Below are positions 10,757-20,330 of a stretch of DNA of 39,830 bases, one piece after another (within the stretch, counting starts at the first letter, position 1; each line of letters begins with the position of its first letter). Both the position numbers and the translations under genes were made by a program. Under the pieces are notes generated by a model. It was given only the letters and a program-made list of their open reading frames with translations, did not search any database and was not told the origin of the DNA. Source of the DNA: Mycoemilia scoparia (lineage: Eukaryota; Kickxellomycota; Kickxellomycetes; Kickxellales; Kickxellaceae); assembly GCA_027575805.1 (NCBI GenBank), contig JANBPU010000151.1, forward strand, positions 1-39,830. Direction: 5' to 3'.

Positions 10757-13349
10757 ATGAGTCAGAACGGTAGCTATGGGGTTATGGGGTTGAATAAAGA
10801 AGAATTTCAGGATACAGCACCGGAGTGCAACAAGGACAGTACGCCCAATCTCGGCTCACTACCCAAAGACGTGCCTGCATCAACGTCGGATTCCCCCAGA
10901 CCACGAAGGAAGCGTGAGAACGAAGAGCTAGACGATGGTGAGAATGGAGGAGAGGACAATTCTGAGACTAGCAGGGCGACAAGCTTTGCATCGGTTAAAA
11001 AGACCAAGCTTAGTGATAGCAATTCCCTTGGATGTCATGATAACCAGGGTGCCATGTCAAAAGAGGATGCTAACGCTGAAAATGAAGAACAAAAACAATC
11101 CCAAAGTTTGGCAGAAAATAAGGACAATGGGCGCGATAATACAGATTCGGATGGCACAGAAAGTATTGATGAAGAGCTCACAACACTAGTAATCGATGAC
11201 TCCTCGGTACCAACTCCCCTTCAGCTACAACAAGAAACCATAGACATTAGTAAATATTGCTTTGCATATACACATTTGTTCTACATTTTCAAGGCGTACG
11301 CGTTCAAAATTTGTAACCAAACTATTCTACTTGTAGATTCGATTGTTTTTCTTGGAGGAGAGGACAAAGAAAAGCTTAGAGACGAGGCTAGAAGTCTAGG
11401 TAACAACAATGTCTATATGGATGCGCGTCAACACTCATGACTGCGACCTCACCGATGTGTTTTGTCACTGTACAGGGTGCGACCAGTTCTTGAAAGAGTA
11501 TGTCTTTGAAAAGGGATATTCGGTGCATACGCTTTTGGACGTATTTGATTTTTTCAAGGTAAATACCCATCCTCGATCAAAAGACACCAGGCCCAGAGAC
11601 AGCGAGTAAATTGCTGACCACATTTATCCTAAATTATAAACCATAGCCACTCTTTGCACTGTCGATCCCCCAAGCACAGATGATCCCTCTTCTCAGATAC
11701 GCTATAATCCGGTTCTGCAAAAAACGACCAAAGCTCAAGAACATAAATTCGGTTAAAGACGCTATTCAGCTCATAAAGTCAGCAAAGAACATCATGATTT
11801 TGACTGGTGCCGGGGCAAGTATCACATCTCTGAGCGAATATGTATAGCCTGGTCATGCTAACATTGTGGGGTGTCTTGAAATAGGTGTCTGTGTCCTGTG
11901 GGATCCCAGACTTTAGATCCCCAACTGGAATATACACCAGGCTGAACAATGAGTTTGGGCTGGATGACCCACAGCAGATGTTTGATATAGAATACTTTCG
12001 TGAGACTCCGGAGCTGTTTTACTCGTTCGCAAAGGTATGCCTGCCATTTGAGTGATTATTTTTGAAGGGTTAATTTTTACTAGTAGACCAGTTTCAACTT
12101 GCATACTGGCCAGCCTGTACTATCATTGTCATCTAGAGTCTGCATTTAGCCCCCTCAAAAATAACCACTCATTTAAATGCGTCCAAAATCCCATAGCAAT
12201 GGCTGCTAACTAGACTGTTTGGCATTTTAGGAGCTTTACCCAAGCAACTTCAAGCCATCGCCATCTCATGCGTTCATTAGTGTGATTGAGGAGAAGGGAA
12301 AGCTGCTCAGGAACTACACACAAAACATTGATACTCTTGAGCATATTCAGGGGATCAAGCGAGTCTTGAACTGCCACGGTAAGCCTTACATTTCTGGTTC
12401 TGTATGACCAGGGCCCATATGGTTTGCAACAATGTGTTCTAAGCGTGTGCTGTTATAATCAGGCTCATTCGCTACGGCTACTTGCATAACCTGCGGCTAT
12501 CACTGCGATGGGAAGGAAATAAAGGAAGATATCATGGCAATGAAAGTTGCCCAATGTCCAAAGTGCTTGAGCAAAAAGGGATCAGAGCAGGGCAATAAAG
12601 CACGCAACGCCAGCAGTGGGTCGCTCACACACCTTCTGCTTGGCGGCGAAAACAGCGATGACGACGACGACGTCGAGTATGGCCAGGCCAGTGGCATAAT
12701 GAAGCCCGACATCACATTTTTTGGTGAAAAGCTGCCCGACACTTTTGACAGGGCATTCGCTGAAGACAAAGATAGGGTTGACTTGCTGCTCGTGATGGGC
12801 AGCAGCCTTAAAGTTGCGCCTGTATCTGATATCATGAGTAAGCAAACCAACAGCAATGATTGTTGTGTCTTGGCCATCTTTTTTGCTGTAAACTGACTTG
12901 TGCTTTGCTGCTTACGTCTAGACCACCTCCCACAAAATATTCCCCAGATAGTAATCAACAAGACGCCCATCCTTCATCTCGGATTCGATATTCAGCTGCT
13001 TGGAGATGCCGACGATATTGTATCTTATATCTCCTATCAGTGTGGGTGGAATCTACGCCATCCCCGGATAGCTGGCGGATCTACGACCAGCGTCGAATTT
13101 TCCACTAGTATGAAGAAGCCCGCCGAAAACCCTGGTCCGATCAAGTTTGGAAATGGAATTGAAGATGGCCAAGAGCTGAGGACCTATGATGTTCCATCTC
13201 ACTGGCATATCTTCCCTGGTGCGATAATTTCCGAAAGCGACCTCAAGGTTGCCAGTGGAGAAGACAGCCTCCGTCTTGCGGTAAGCACTAGCGACGAAGA
13301 GGACTACAGTAGTAGTGACGATGGTGAATCTGATAACAACAGCGACTGA
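10757..13349 (+). CDS. SIR2: Class I sirtuin (SIRT1/Sir2-like NAD-dependent protein deacetylase), 8 exons
   Basis: Exons are 10757-11249, 11337-11399, 11476-11558, 11647-11814, 11885-12034, 12231-12378, 12463-12837 and 12922-13349, giving 635 aa. The first ~160 residues are acidic and low complexity with RPRRKRE (possible nuclear signal). A helical segment ([15 protein letters not shown]) precedes the catalytic domain from about residue 245. Motifs: [16 protein letters not shown] across the exon 4/5 join, QNID at 350-353, catalytic His368 in NCHG, zinc ligands Cys376, 379, 400 and 403, and MGSSLKV. After the last zinc Cys there is an inserted acidic loop (DDDDDVEYG), and the C terminus is Ser/Asp-rich. 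It would remove acetyl groups from histones or other proteins, probably in the nucleus. Intron 4 uses a GC donor; intron 5 holds a family-2 repeat. The exon 4 acceptor could instead be 30 nt further on, with the same frame. Confidence 0.9.
12048..12173 (+). mobile_element. MITE-like repeat family 2, copy b, inside sirtuin intron 5
   Basis: A 126-bp element with ends TTGAGTGATTATTTTTGA and, reverse-complemented, ATGAGTGGTTATTTTTGA. The interior aligns with copy a. It lies wholly within intron 12035-12230. Without it the intron would be about 70 nt, the same size as its neighbour. Confidence 0.7.
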
Positions 13350-13705
13350 GATGACGACCCCCACCATTGCATGATAAACAGCACATTTCCTACCGTAATG
13401 CTTAATACCTTTACTTTAAAATCACTTTGATAATCTCTCACCATTATTGCTATTTACTATTAACGATCCAATTACTGTACATGTATATATTTGTATCAGA
13501 CATGCCTCTGGGGCTGATAGCTCTATCGCTTGGTTACTTTATAGCAAAATAAATAAAAAGTCCTTAAAGCACCATTCTGGACAACACATGCTCGGTTTCT
13601 TTAAAAATGCGTATGTGATGAAGGATCTCTTTTGGCCAAACCAAGGCAGACATAATGAGAGTGCCCTTGGCACAATTGGCAATTGTAAGCAGCCGCTCTA
13701 GCATT
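13350..13705. other. Intergenic spacer
   Basis: AT-rich spacer between two convergent reading frames (sirtuin and the unidentified minus-strand ORF). I see no gene or repeat in it. Confidence 0.55.
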
Positions 13706-14131
13706 TTAACGAATCTTTCTCCATTTTTTAAAAGTGTAAAGTTCGGGAATTAGTTTGTGTCCCTGAAGATATTGATCCAGACTAGTCTGTGCTCCAGCCA
13801 ATCCATTGGTTCGTCCTATACTGTGGTATGCCCAATGCACCGCAGTAATCGGGTCTAAATAATTCCTAGTTCTTGCCCTGTCTGCGGAAATTTCCATTTT
13901 AGGGTGCATTAAGGATTCATAGGTGGCCAGTCCCACTCTACTTTGCTTGTTAATTGGGCCTGGCACATTTCGCGGTGTATTTTCATTCGTGACCAGGTGC
14001 TTCAAGCAGATGGTCCAATCAATCATGTGAAATCGACTTTGACTAACCTTAGGAGAATTTTTGTTTGGCCAATATATTGGCCCTAGCTCTGAAGACAGGA
14101 AATAGGATTGCCAGTAGGAGCATGCCATCAT
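13706..14131 (-). CDS. Uncharacterised 141-aa ORF
   Basis: A single open frame I do not recognise. It is far longer than expected by chance in this AT-rich spacer and protein-like in composition: 7 Trp or more, and a C-terminal half with many basic and aromatic residues (HWAYHSIGRTNG, ELYTFKKWRKIR). There is no obvious signal peptide or membrane helix. Its start codon faces the carnitine acyltransferase gene, so both could use the GATA-rich spacer at 14132-14607. GTTAGT and GCCAG inside the ORF could act as splice sites, but removal of that in-frame segment is not needed to keep it open. A small mitochondrial protein is one possibility, but nothing in the sequence proves it. Confidence 0.4.
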   Translation of the reverse strand: MMACSYWQSYFLSSELGPIYWPNKNSPKVSQSRFHMIDWTICLKHLVTNENTPRNVPGPINKQSRVGLATYESLMHPKMEISADRARTRNYLDPITAVHWAYHSIGRTNGLAGAQTSLDQYLQGHKLIPELYTFKKWRKIR

Positions 14132-14185
14132 CTACCTTCTAGTGGCTGCTATAACGTCCTACCTCCTTGTGATCGGCTAGTCACC

Positions 14186-14394
14186 TTATCACCTAGGCTC
14201 CTACTGCTGGCTGATAAGACACTAAACTCCCGCTTCTTATCTCTCATGATTTCTGCTACCCTTATCATTCGTGCGTCACTATGGGCACGCGCACATGCCT
14301 CCTAAATGAGAGTGAAAACAAATCCTTATCTTGACTTCCAAGAGGCCAAGAGCAGAGATAAGCAGCCTAGAGTCTTTTGACTGCTCCCCTTATC
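14186..14394. promoter_or_regulatory. Cluster of seven GATA-factor motifs
   Basis: GATAA/TTATC occurs at 14186, 14213, 14237, 14262, 14326, 14357 and 14390: seven sites in about 210 bp, ending just before a TATA box. Fungal GATA factors bind such sites to control nitrogen, iron or light responses. Which one acts here cannot be told from sequence. Confidence 0.6.
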
Positions 14395-14399
14395 TCTGG

Positions 14400-14407
14400 T
14401 ATATAAA
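14400..14407 (+). promoter_or_regulatory. TATA box of the carnitine acyltransferase gene
   Basis: TATATAAA about 200 bp before the ATG at 14608, immediately downstream of the GATA cluster. The implied 5' UTR is about 170 nt and ends in a pyrimidine-containing CTACC context. Confidence 0.65.
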
Positions 14408-14607
14408 GGCCCTGGAGAATTCTCCTTGCTGGTGCACTACAACAAGCCTTGAAACAATTTATTCTTTTCAGCTCTAAACTGCCTTTTATAGCACCTGTGA
14501 ATCCATAAAACCACACTACTACTGGTATACAAACATTCATTTGTTACACACACGCTGTCCGGCAGCCTACGACTCACCATACATACATAAGCCTAAATAC
14601 GTCTACC

Positions 14608-16767
14608 ATGATGGCTCATAACTCTACTGGACTTCCAGCTCTTCCAGTTCCTCAATTGGAGGACACGCTTAAAAAGCTTCTTGATACTGTTCGCCCCCTT
14701 GTCAGCACAGATGAGTACAAAGCAATCGAAAAGAAGGTGCAATTCTTCGCATCCAAGGACGGCATGGGCCCAGTTCTTCAAGCCCGCTTAAAGACTCGCG
14801 CTGAGGAACTAGCTGGAAAATCATCGTGGCTTGAGGAGTGGTGGAATGACTATGCCTACTTCAGCAACCGTGAATCAATCTGCTTCAATGTCAACTACTT
14901 CTTTGGATTCCGTCCCCTTCCCTCACACATCAACCACACACAGGCTGACGTTGCTTCGATCTTAATCCACACTGCTCTCGCCGTCCGCGAAAATGTAGAG
15001 AGCGGAAACCAGACTCCTGCAACGATGCGTGGCAAGCCGCTGTGCATGCACCAATACAAGTATATGTTTGGAACCTGCCGCCATCCTGGCGATGGTAAGG
15101 ATTGGACCGAAAAATACTCTGGCCAAAAGAGTAGGCATGTCATGGTTGTTCATAAGGGTCAGTTCTACAGCCTTGATCCATATAATGAAAGCGGGGATCT
15201 CTTGAGCATAGCTGAGATTAAGACATGCATCAGCCAGATCCTCTCTAGGTCTTACTACTCATCAAAGATTTCAAAGCACTATCCACCTATTGGCATTCTC
15301 ACGACAACACCTCGTCAGCAGTGGTTCAATGCTCGTGAAACTCTGACAAGGATCTCCAAACACAATGCTGACGCTGTTGAAAAAATAGAATCGTCTGCCT
15401 TCTTACTAAGCCTCGAAGACACATGCCCACAAACTATGGAAGAGATGTCTCGCGCCTGTTGGCATGGTGACGGAAAGAATAGGTACTATGACAAAAACTT
15501 CCAGCTTCTGACCTTTGCAAATGGAAGGTATGGCTTTAACGGCGAACACTCATTAACAGATGCAACCACCGATATGGATCTTTGCCGCAAGCTGGTGACT
15601 GCGGTTGAGAGCACATCTCCACTTGATCCAAAGGACTCCATACCAGAAAGCACACCTTCTATCAAGCCAATATCTTTTGACTATAACGATAGCCTTGGCC
15701 AGGAACTCGACAGGGCAATGGAATATTTCAACTCGATGGTTAGAGGACATGAGTACTGCGCATCCAGATTTGAGCTTTTTGGAAAGGAGCTCATCAAAAG
15801 CCTAAAAGTAAGCCCTGATGCATTTACACAGATGGCGTTCCAGCTGGCCTACCACCGTCTCTTTGGGCACACAGTAGCAACATATGAATCTGCTTCCACC
15901 AGAGGTTTTGCCCGCGGGCGCACAGAGACCTCTCGATCAGTTTCAGACATCAGCAAGAAGTGGTGTATAGAGATGGCAAAGGCGGCCAAGCATAGCAGCA
16001 CATACCTTACCAGCGCCGACTCATGGAAGATACAGCAAGGATTCCTTGGTCACTTGCTTCGAGACGCCGCCAATCACCAGTCTGTGTATACGGCCTCCTG
16101 TGCCAAGGGACAAGGCATTGATAGACACCTGCTTGGACTCCAGCTTGCCCTTGAAGATGGGGAGCAGGTGCCAGAGCTCTTTAATGATGATGCCTTTGTC
16201 AGGTCCAAGCACTGGACGCTTTCGACTTCACAAATTAGCGACCCGATTCTGGACGTTTATGGATGGGGCGAGGTCGTTTCCGATGGATTTGGCATAGCAT
16301 ACTCTATAAACGAAAACAGTCTGTACTTTGGGATTTCGAGCCAAAATATAGGTTCCCACGATCTCAGCAGCGCGATCCAAAAAGCGCTTATTGATATGAG
16401 GGATATGCTACAGCATGAGTGGGATGAACCTATGAGGTACACCCAGCCCATGATACTGCGACCCACAAAGTGTCTAGACCCTGCTGCCATTGCCATTGCT
16501 GCCACCTGCTCGCTCCCAAGGGATTCGGCTTGTAGATTGGCAGCAGCAGCCTCGTCAGACTACATTGAACCGTTGGTAAAGACTCCTTTGCGACTATCAC
16601 TTTCTAACCCAGGAAGCTGGAATCGAAGCCAGTCATCTTCAACACCCATCGCCACGCCAAGCCTCTTCACCTCTATGGAGAAGCAAATTATACAGCTGTT
16701 CAAAAACTCATTCAACTGGATATCGACAGCGACAACTGCTACCCAAAAGCAATCATCATCACAATAA
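14608..16767 (+). CDS. Carnitine O-acyltransferase (carnitine acetyltransferase-like)
   Basis: An intronless 719-aa member of the choline/carnitine acyltransferase family, which swaps acyl groups between CoA and carnitine. Family landmarks appear in order: LPALPVPQLEDTLKKLL at the N terminus; the catalytic His314 in NGEHSLTDA; ESASTRGFARGRTETSRS near 426-443 (substrate-binding block); GQGIDRHLLGL near 501-511; and LSTSQ near 538. The C-terminal ~90 residues are Ser/Thr-rich and extend beyond the usual core. There is no clear mitochondrial presequence and no peroxisomal SKL-type tail (it ends SSSQ), which suggests a cytosolic Yat-like enzyme shuttling acetyl units; that location is inferred. 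A second ATG follows the first immediately (MMAHNS). The promoter carries a TATA box and seven GATA sites, pointing to regulated expression. Confidence 0.93.
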   Translation: MMAHNSTGLPALPVPQLEDTLKKLLDTVRPLVSTDEYKAIEKKVQFFASKDGMGPVLQARLKTRAEELAGKSSWLEEWWNDYAYFSNRESICFNVNYFFGFRPLPSHINHTQADVASILIHTALAVRENVESGNQTPATMRGKPLCMHQYKYMFGTCRHPGDGKDWTEKYSGQKSRHVMVVHKGQFYSLDPYNESGDLLSIAEIKTCISQILSRSYYSSKISKHYPPIGILTTTPRQQWFNARETLTRISKHNADAVEKIESSAFLLSLEDTCPQTMEEMSRACWHGDGKNRYYDKNFQLLTFANGRYGFNGEHSLTDATTDMDLCRKLVTAVESTSPLDPKDSIPESTPSIKPISFDYNDSLGQELDRAMEYFNSMVRGHEYCASRFELFGKELIKSLKVSPDAFTQMAFQLAYHRLFGHTVATYESASTRGFARGRTETSRSVSDISKKWCIEMAKAAKHSSTYLTSADSWKIQQGFLGHLLRDAANHQSVYTASCAKGQGIDRHLLGLQLALEDGEQVPELFNDDAFVRSKHWTLSTSQISDPILDVYGWGEVVSDGFGIAYSINENSLYFGISSQNIGSHDLSSAIQKALIDMRDMLQHEWDEPMRYTQPMILRPTKCLDPAAIAIAATCSLPRDSACRLAAAASSDYIEPLVKTPLRLSLSNPGSWNRSQSSSTPIATPSLFTSMEKQIIQLFKNSFNWISTATTATQKQSSSQ

Positions 16768-17428
16768 AACCAGATGGCTTGTTTGACATTGTACTGATAT
16801 AGCCTTATTTTCAATTTTGTAAGATCTTCTCTAAACTTTAATCAACAGGCCTTTATTGAAAACACTATAAGTCTTTTTTGGAAAAAGTGTATTATACAAT
16901 GTTTGGATTTAATGTTTTAAAGTATTGTGGCCAAGTGGTAAGGTTTCGCTTGGGATCAAACATATGTCAGAGTCTCCTCTAAAAGGGTTGTAGGATGTTC
17001 CCCTTGATTCTGACCAATTGTCATATTGCAAGATTTCACTAGTAATCGCGTCTATGGTAGGCAGAAATAGGCCATCAGATTTTGGCCCAACCACCAACTA
17101 TTCTATATTCAACTCCTGGGAACCCATTTTGCCCAAGGCTTTTTGAGATGTGGCCAAATTTATTTTCAAAGTCTTAATTCAGTTTGAATTTAGCACAAAT
17201 GATATAATTGTTTAGGGATGTTCTATTTTATGTTAAGTAAAAGGTAGAAAGGTATAAATAGTTAATATACTGCATAGTGGTATTGCCCGCTTTGGCGATG
17301 GTCAACATAATGCCGTATTTTGCTTAATTACAAGGGAAGGGGAAGGGGCACATTATCACTCTTGGTTCAATAATACAGCAAGGAAGTAGGCATTTTTGTT
17401 ATGTAAAGTGATATACAATGGCATTATA
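16768..17428. other. Intergenic region with a degenerate coding-like remnant
   Basis: Convergent spacer between the acyltransferase and the acyl-CoA ligase. It carries the remnant at 16961-17160. The rest (17160-17428) is AT-rich and shows no gene. Confidence 0.55.
16961..17160 (-). pseudogene. Coding-like remnant with a family-1 end
   Basis: On the plus strand it starts CATATGTCAGAGTCTCC, the family-1 terminal repeat. Read on the minus strand it gives a protein-like frame including FLPTIDAITSEILQY and YNPFRGDSDICL, with one frameshift upstream of it (SLGQNGFPGVEY). The copies at 5330 and 8379 encode degraded forms of the same peptide (for example YPFRGDSCICL). This suggests family 1 derives from, or has captured, part of a real gene. 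Confidence 0.45.
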
Positions 17429-19533
17429 CTAAAGCTTTGGCTGCCTAGATTTGAGATCCCTCTTTGTCTTTTCTTTTTCGCGTAGGATGCGCCTGAGGAT
17501 TTTGCCAGACGTGCTTTTTGGGATTTCATCAACAAACTCAATACCCCCACGCAACCACTTGTGTTTGGCGACCTTATTATTGAGCCATGTGGCCAGCTCC
17601 TGTTCTTTTTTCTTGGTGTCACCTGATGCCGCCCTAGCTCTAACAACAAAGGCTTTCGGCACCTCGCTATGCCGAGTGTCGTCATAAACTCCAATAACTG
17701 CACAGTCTAAAACTTCGGGATGGGTTAGCAGGATGCCTTCTAGTTCAGCTGGTGCAACTTGGAAGCCTACAAGAAGTGCATTTTAAACACATATCCACGC
17801 TTTTAGCATCTATCACAATAGCGAGATGCACTTCATTCACAGTTTTAGAGATCATTGAGATAAAAACCAACCTTTGAACTTTATCAGCTCTTTCAGGCGA
17901 TCGGTAATATACCAGTACCCCTTGTCGTCAACATATCCGATGTCTCCGGTATGGAAGAACCCGTCCTTATCGATGGACTCTTCGGTTGCTTTTCTGTTAT
18001 TAAGATAGCCCTTCATGATGTTGGGTCCACGGCACCAGATCTCGCCTTCCTGGTTGACACCAAGCTCTGGGGCACGCACACAGAGTGACATTTTAGCATT
18101 AGGCTTCTATCCAAGCATTTGCATGTAGGGTACAACAGATATAGCTATGCACATACCTTTTCCGGTGTCAACGTCGACAATTTTGGCTTCTACGTTGGCT
18201 GACAGGACGCCTATCGATCCTGGCACAACGTTGTAAAGGGTCATGCGGTGGACGACGGGGCTGGTCTCTGTGAGCCCATACCCCTGTCCAACCGGTATTC
18301 CCAACATGCCGGAGACTTTTTTCTGCAGCCCTTTTCCCAGAGGCGCTGCCCCAGATATCATGTAGCGGAGCGAGCTCAGGTCATACTTCCTGGCCAGGGG
18401 GCTGTTGGCAATGGCAAGGAAAATCGGTGGCACCAGATGGGCCACATTGACTTTGTATTCCTGTACGACCCTGAGAAGAAGTTCGAAATCGAATTTGGGG
18501 ATAACTACGACCGAGTGGCCCTAGAAAGAAGTAATGCATCAAGATCAGGCCCAACAAGCAAAAGGTCGCATACTGTCGAGCATTTCCATTGCTATAATTA
18601 CCTTGGCAAAGGCAAGATGCAGCGTAACTGTTAGCCCAAAGATGTGGAAGAATGGCAGCACGCCCAGAAAAGTCTGGCGAGGGAGCTCAGCTTTCACTCT
18701 TGATATATACTCATCAGTTTCTTCAAAGCTGATGTTCTGGACAACATTGGCCACTATATTTCTGTGGGTTAGCATGACGCCCTTTGCCAGCCCCGTGGTT
18801 CCTGACGAATAGCAGATGTATGCTGTTGTATTTTTGGCCACCTCTTCTTGGTCGATGCGAAGCCGTGTGAATGGCTTTGTCGAAAGCAGATCATCAAAAT
18901 ATAGAACCTTGTATCCTTCAAAGTTCGTTGGGGGTTCCTGGCACTTGTCAGTAACTACTATTGCGAATTCTGACTTGTCCTTTTTCAGTATACCCATGGC
19001 CTGCTTGACTACGGGAAGAAGTGCCACCGTAGTAACAATCGCTTTGGCACGTGAATCGCCAAGCTGGTGGGCCAGCTCATTTGGGTTGTAGGCGGGGTTT
19101 GCTGGAGTCAAGATGCCCCCCATTGAAAGCGTACCAAAGGCTATGCCTGGATATTCGATCTATTGTAGGCAAGAAAGAGGCTGCTCCTTAGTACCATAAA
19201 GAGAGTGTTTTCATGGGAGGATCAAGCGGCACTTTGTTTTGCCGATCATGTATACTCGAGCTGCAATAGTTTACTTACGCTATTTGGGGTGAACAAGGCC
19301 AAAACATCGCCTTTGGACATTTTTAGGTTGTTGACAAGCCCTGAGGCAAACGCATCAGATAGATTCCTGAGCTGCTCAAAGCTTAGTGATTCCCCGCTGG
19401 AGCCATCAGCCATAACAGTGAGAGATGGATTCTTTCCGTATTCAGTGTTGGAAATGGCATGCGAAAAGATAAACGTTGGGATGTCAAGGGGAGGTATATC
19501 AACAGACTTGTAGGGCGATTTGAAAACCATCAT
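17429..19533 (-). CDS. 4-coumarate-CoA-ligase-like acyl-CoA synthetase, 5 exons
   Basis: Exons are 19279-19533, 18602-19159, 18157-18520, 17872-18066 and 17429-17766, giving 569 aa. This ANL-superfamily enzyme activates a carboxylic acid with ATP and joins it to CoA. Seen in order: adenylate P-loop [13 protein letters not shown] at 200-212; the helix motif [33 protein letters not shown] created by the exon 3/4 join; FHTGDIGY; the hinge [20 protein letters not shown] across the exon 4/5 join; and the catalytic lysine in [11 protein letters not shown]. The last residues are PKL, a weak match to a type 1 peroxisomal signal, so peroxisomal activation of a fatty or aromatic acid is plausible but unproven. 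Donor of intron 4 (GTTGGT) is atypical but the phase and motif support it. A TATTTATA stretch lies about 95 bp upstream. Confidence 0.92.
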
Positions 19534-20330
19534 GAGATAAATATAGCGGATTCTTGAGCAGAAAAGAAAAGAGGTTAAAAGGGGTGGGTTGAAGACAAAT
19601 GCCAGAAGGAAGGGGGCAGAGAGGGAATATAAATACTGCTTCCACTATTGCTGCTGAGCAACGTATGGCTCGCAAAAAATACACGCCGTAATCTCCTAAC
19701 TTTCTTGGTAGCATCCAAATTCCAGCACATGTGAGTTCATACACGGAGCCTTCAAGTGACCTACTGTCGATCAATAGTACTTTGCTGTATACCCATTCAG
19801 ACAAAACCCCCTATTGCTATTATACAGAGCCATGCATCAGTGCTCTGGTTGGCTAAATAGGCCTGTCTCGTGTGTGCGTGTGTGTGTGTATATTTTTGGT
19901 CAGAGTAGTGCCTGTACTTCGGCTAAAAGTGCCCCACATATCAAAATCTGTCATCGGAGTTTAAACGATCCGATATCATAATAGTTGACTGGGCTGAAAA
20001 TTCCCAAGTGGCTTTTTCACTATAACCAAGAGCAAAGACCATTAAAATTGGCATGCAGCGCTTTGACTCAAGAAACAAATATTGTATTTCTTCTGCAACT
20101 TAGGTCTGCTGGCCTGAAGTGTGGATATCTTGTGGTCCACAATAGCTGTGTCCTCAAGCTGGGTCGCGGGCATCAGATGCTATCCTTATGTATTCTGTGT
20201 GACCCATGAAGACGTGCAACCAAATGTACTTTTTAGCCTGGTGGTTAATTGAGGAGAGGAGCCCTTTTAAAGCTAAGCTGCTGCTGCCAGCCTTCTCATT
20301 TCTCTAGCCATTCACACACTCTCTCATATA
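19534..20330. promoter_or_regulatory. Divergent promoter region of the acyl-CoA ligase and channel genes
   Basis: About 800 bp between two start codons pointing away from each other. It contains a short GT-repeat patch near 19867-19890 and no repeat-family copy. No additional gene is supported. Confidence 0.5.

Noticed and set aside
12500..12970. 156-aa ORF antisense to sirtuin exon 7
   Set aside because: It overlaps well-supported coding sequence and crosses an intron without domain content.
19499..19804. 101-aa minus-strand ORF upstream of the acyl-CoA ligase
   Set aside because: It lies in the leader/promoter of that gene, overlaps its start in another frame and has no domain.
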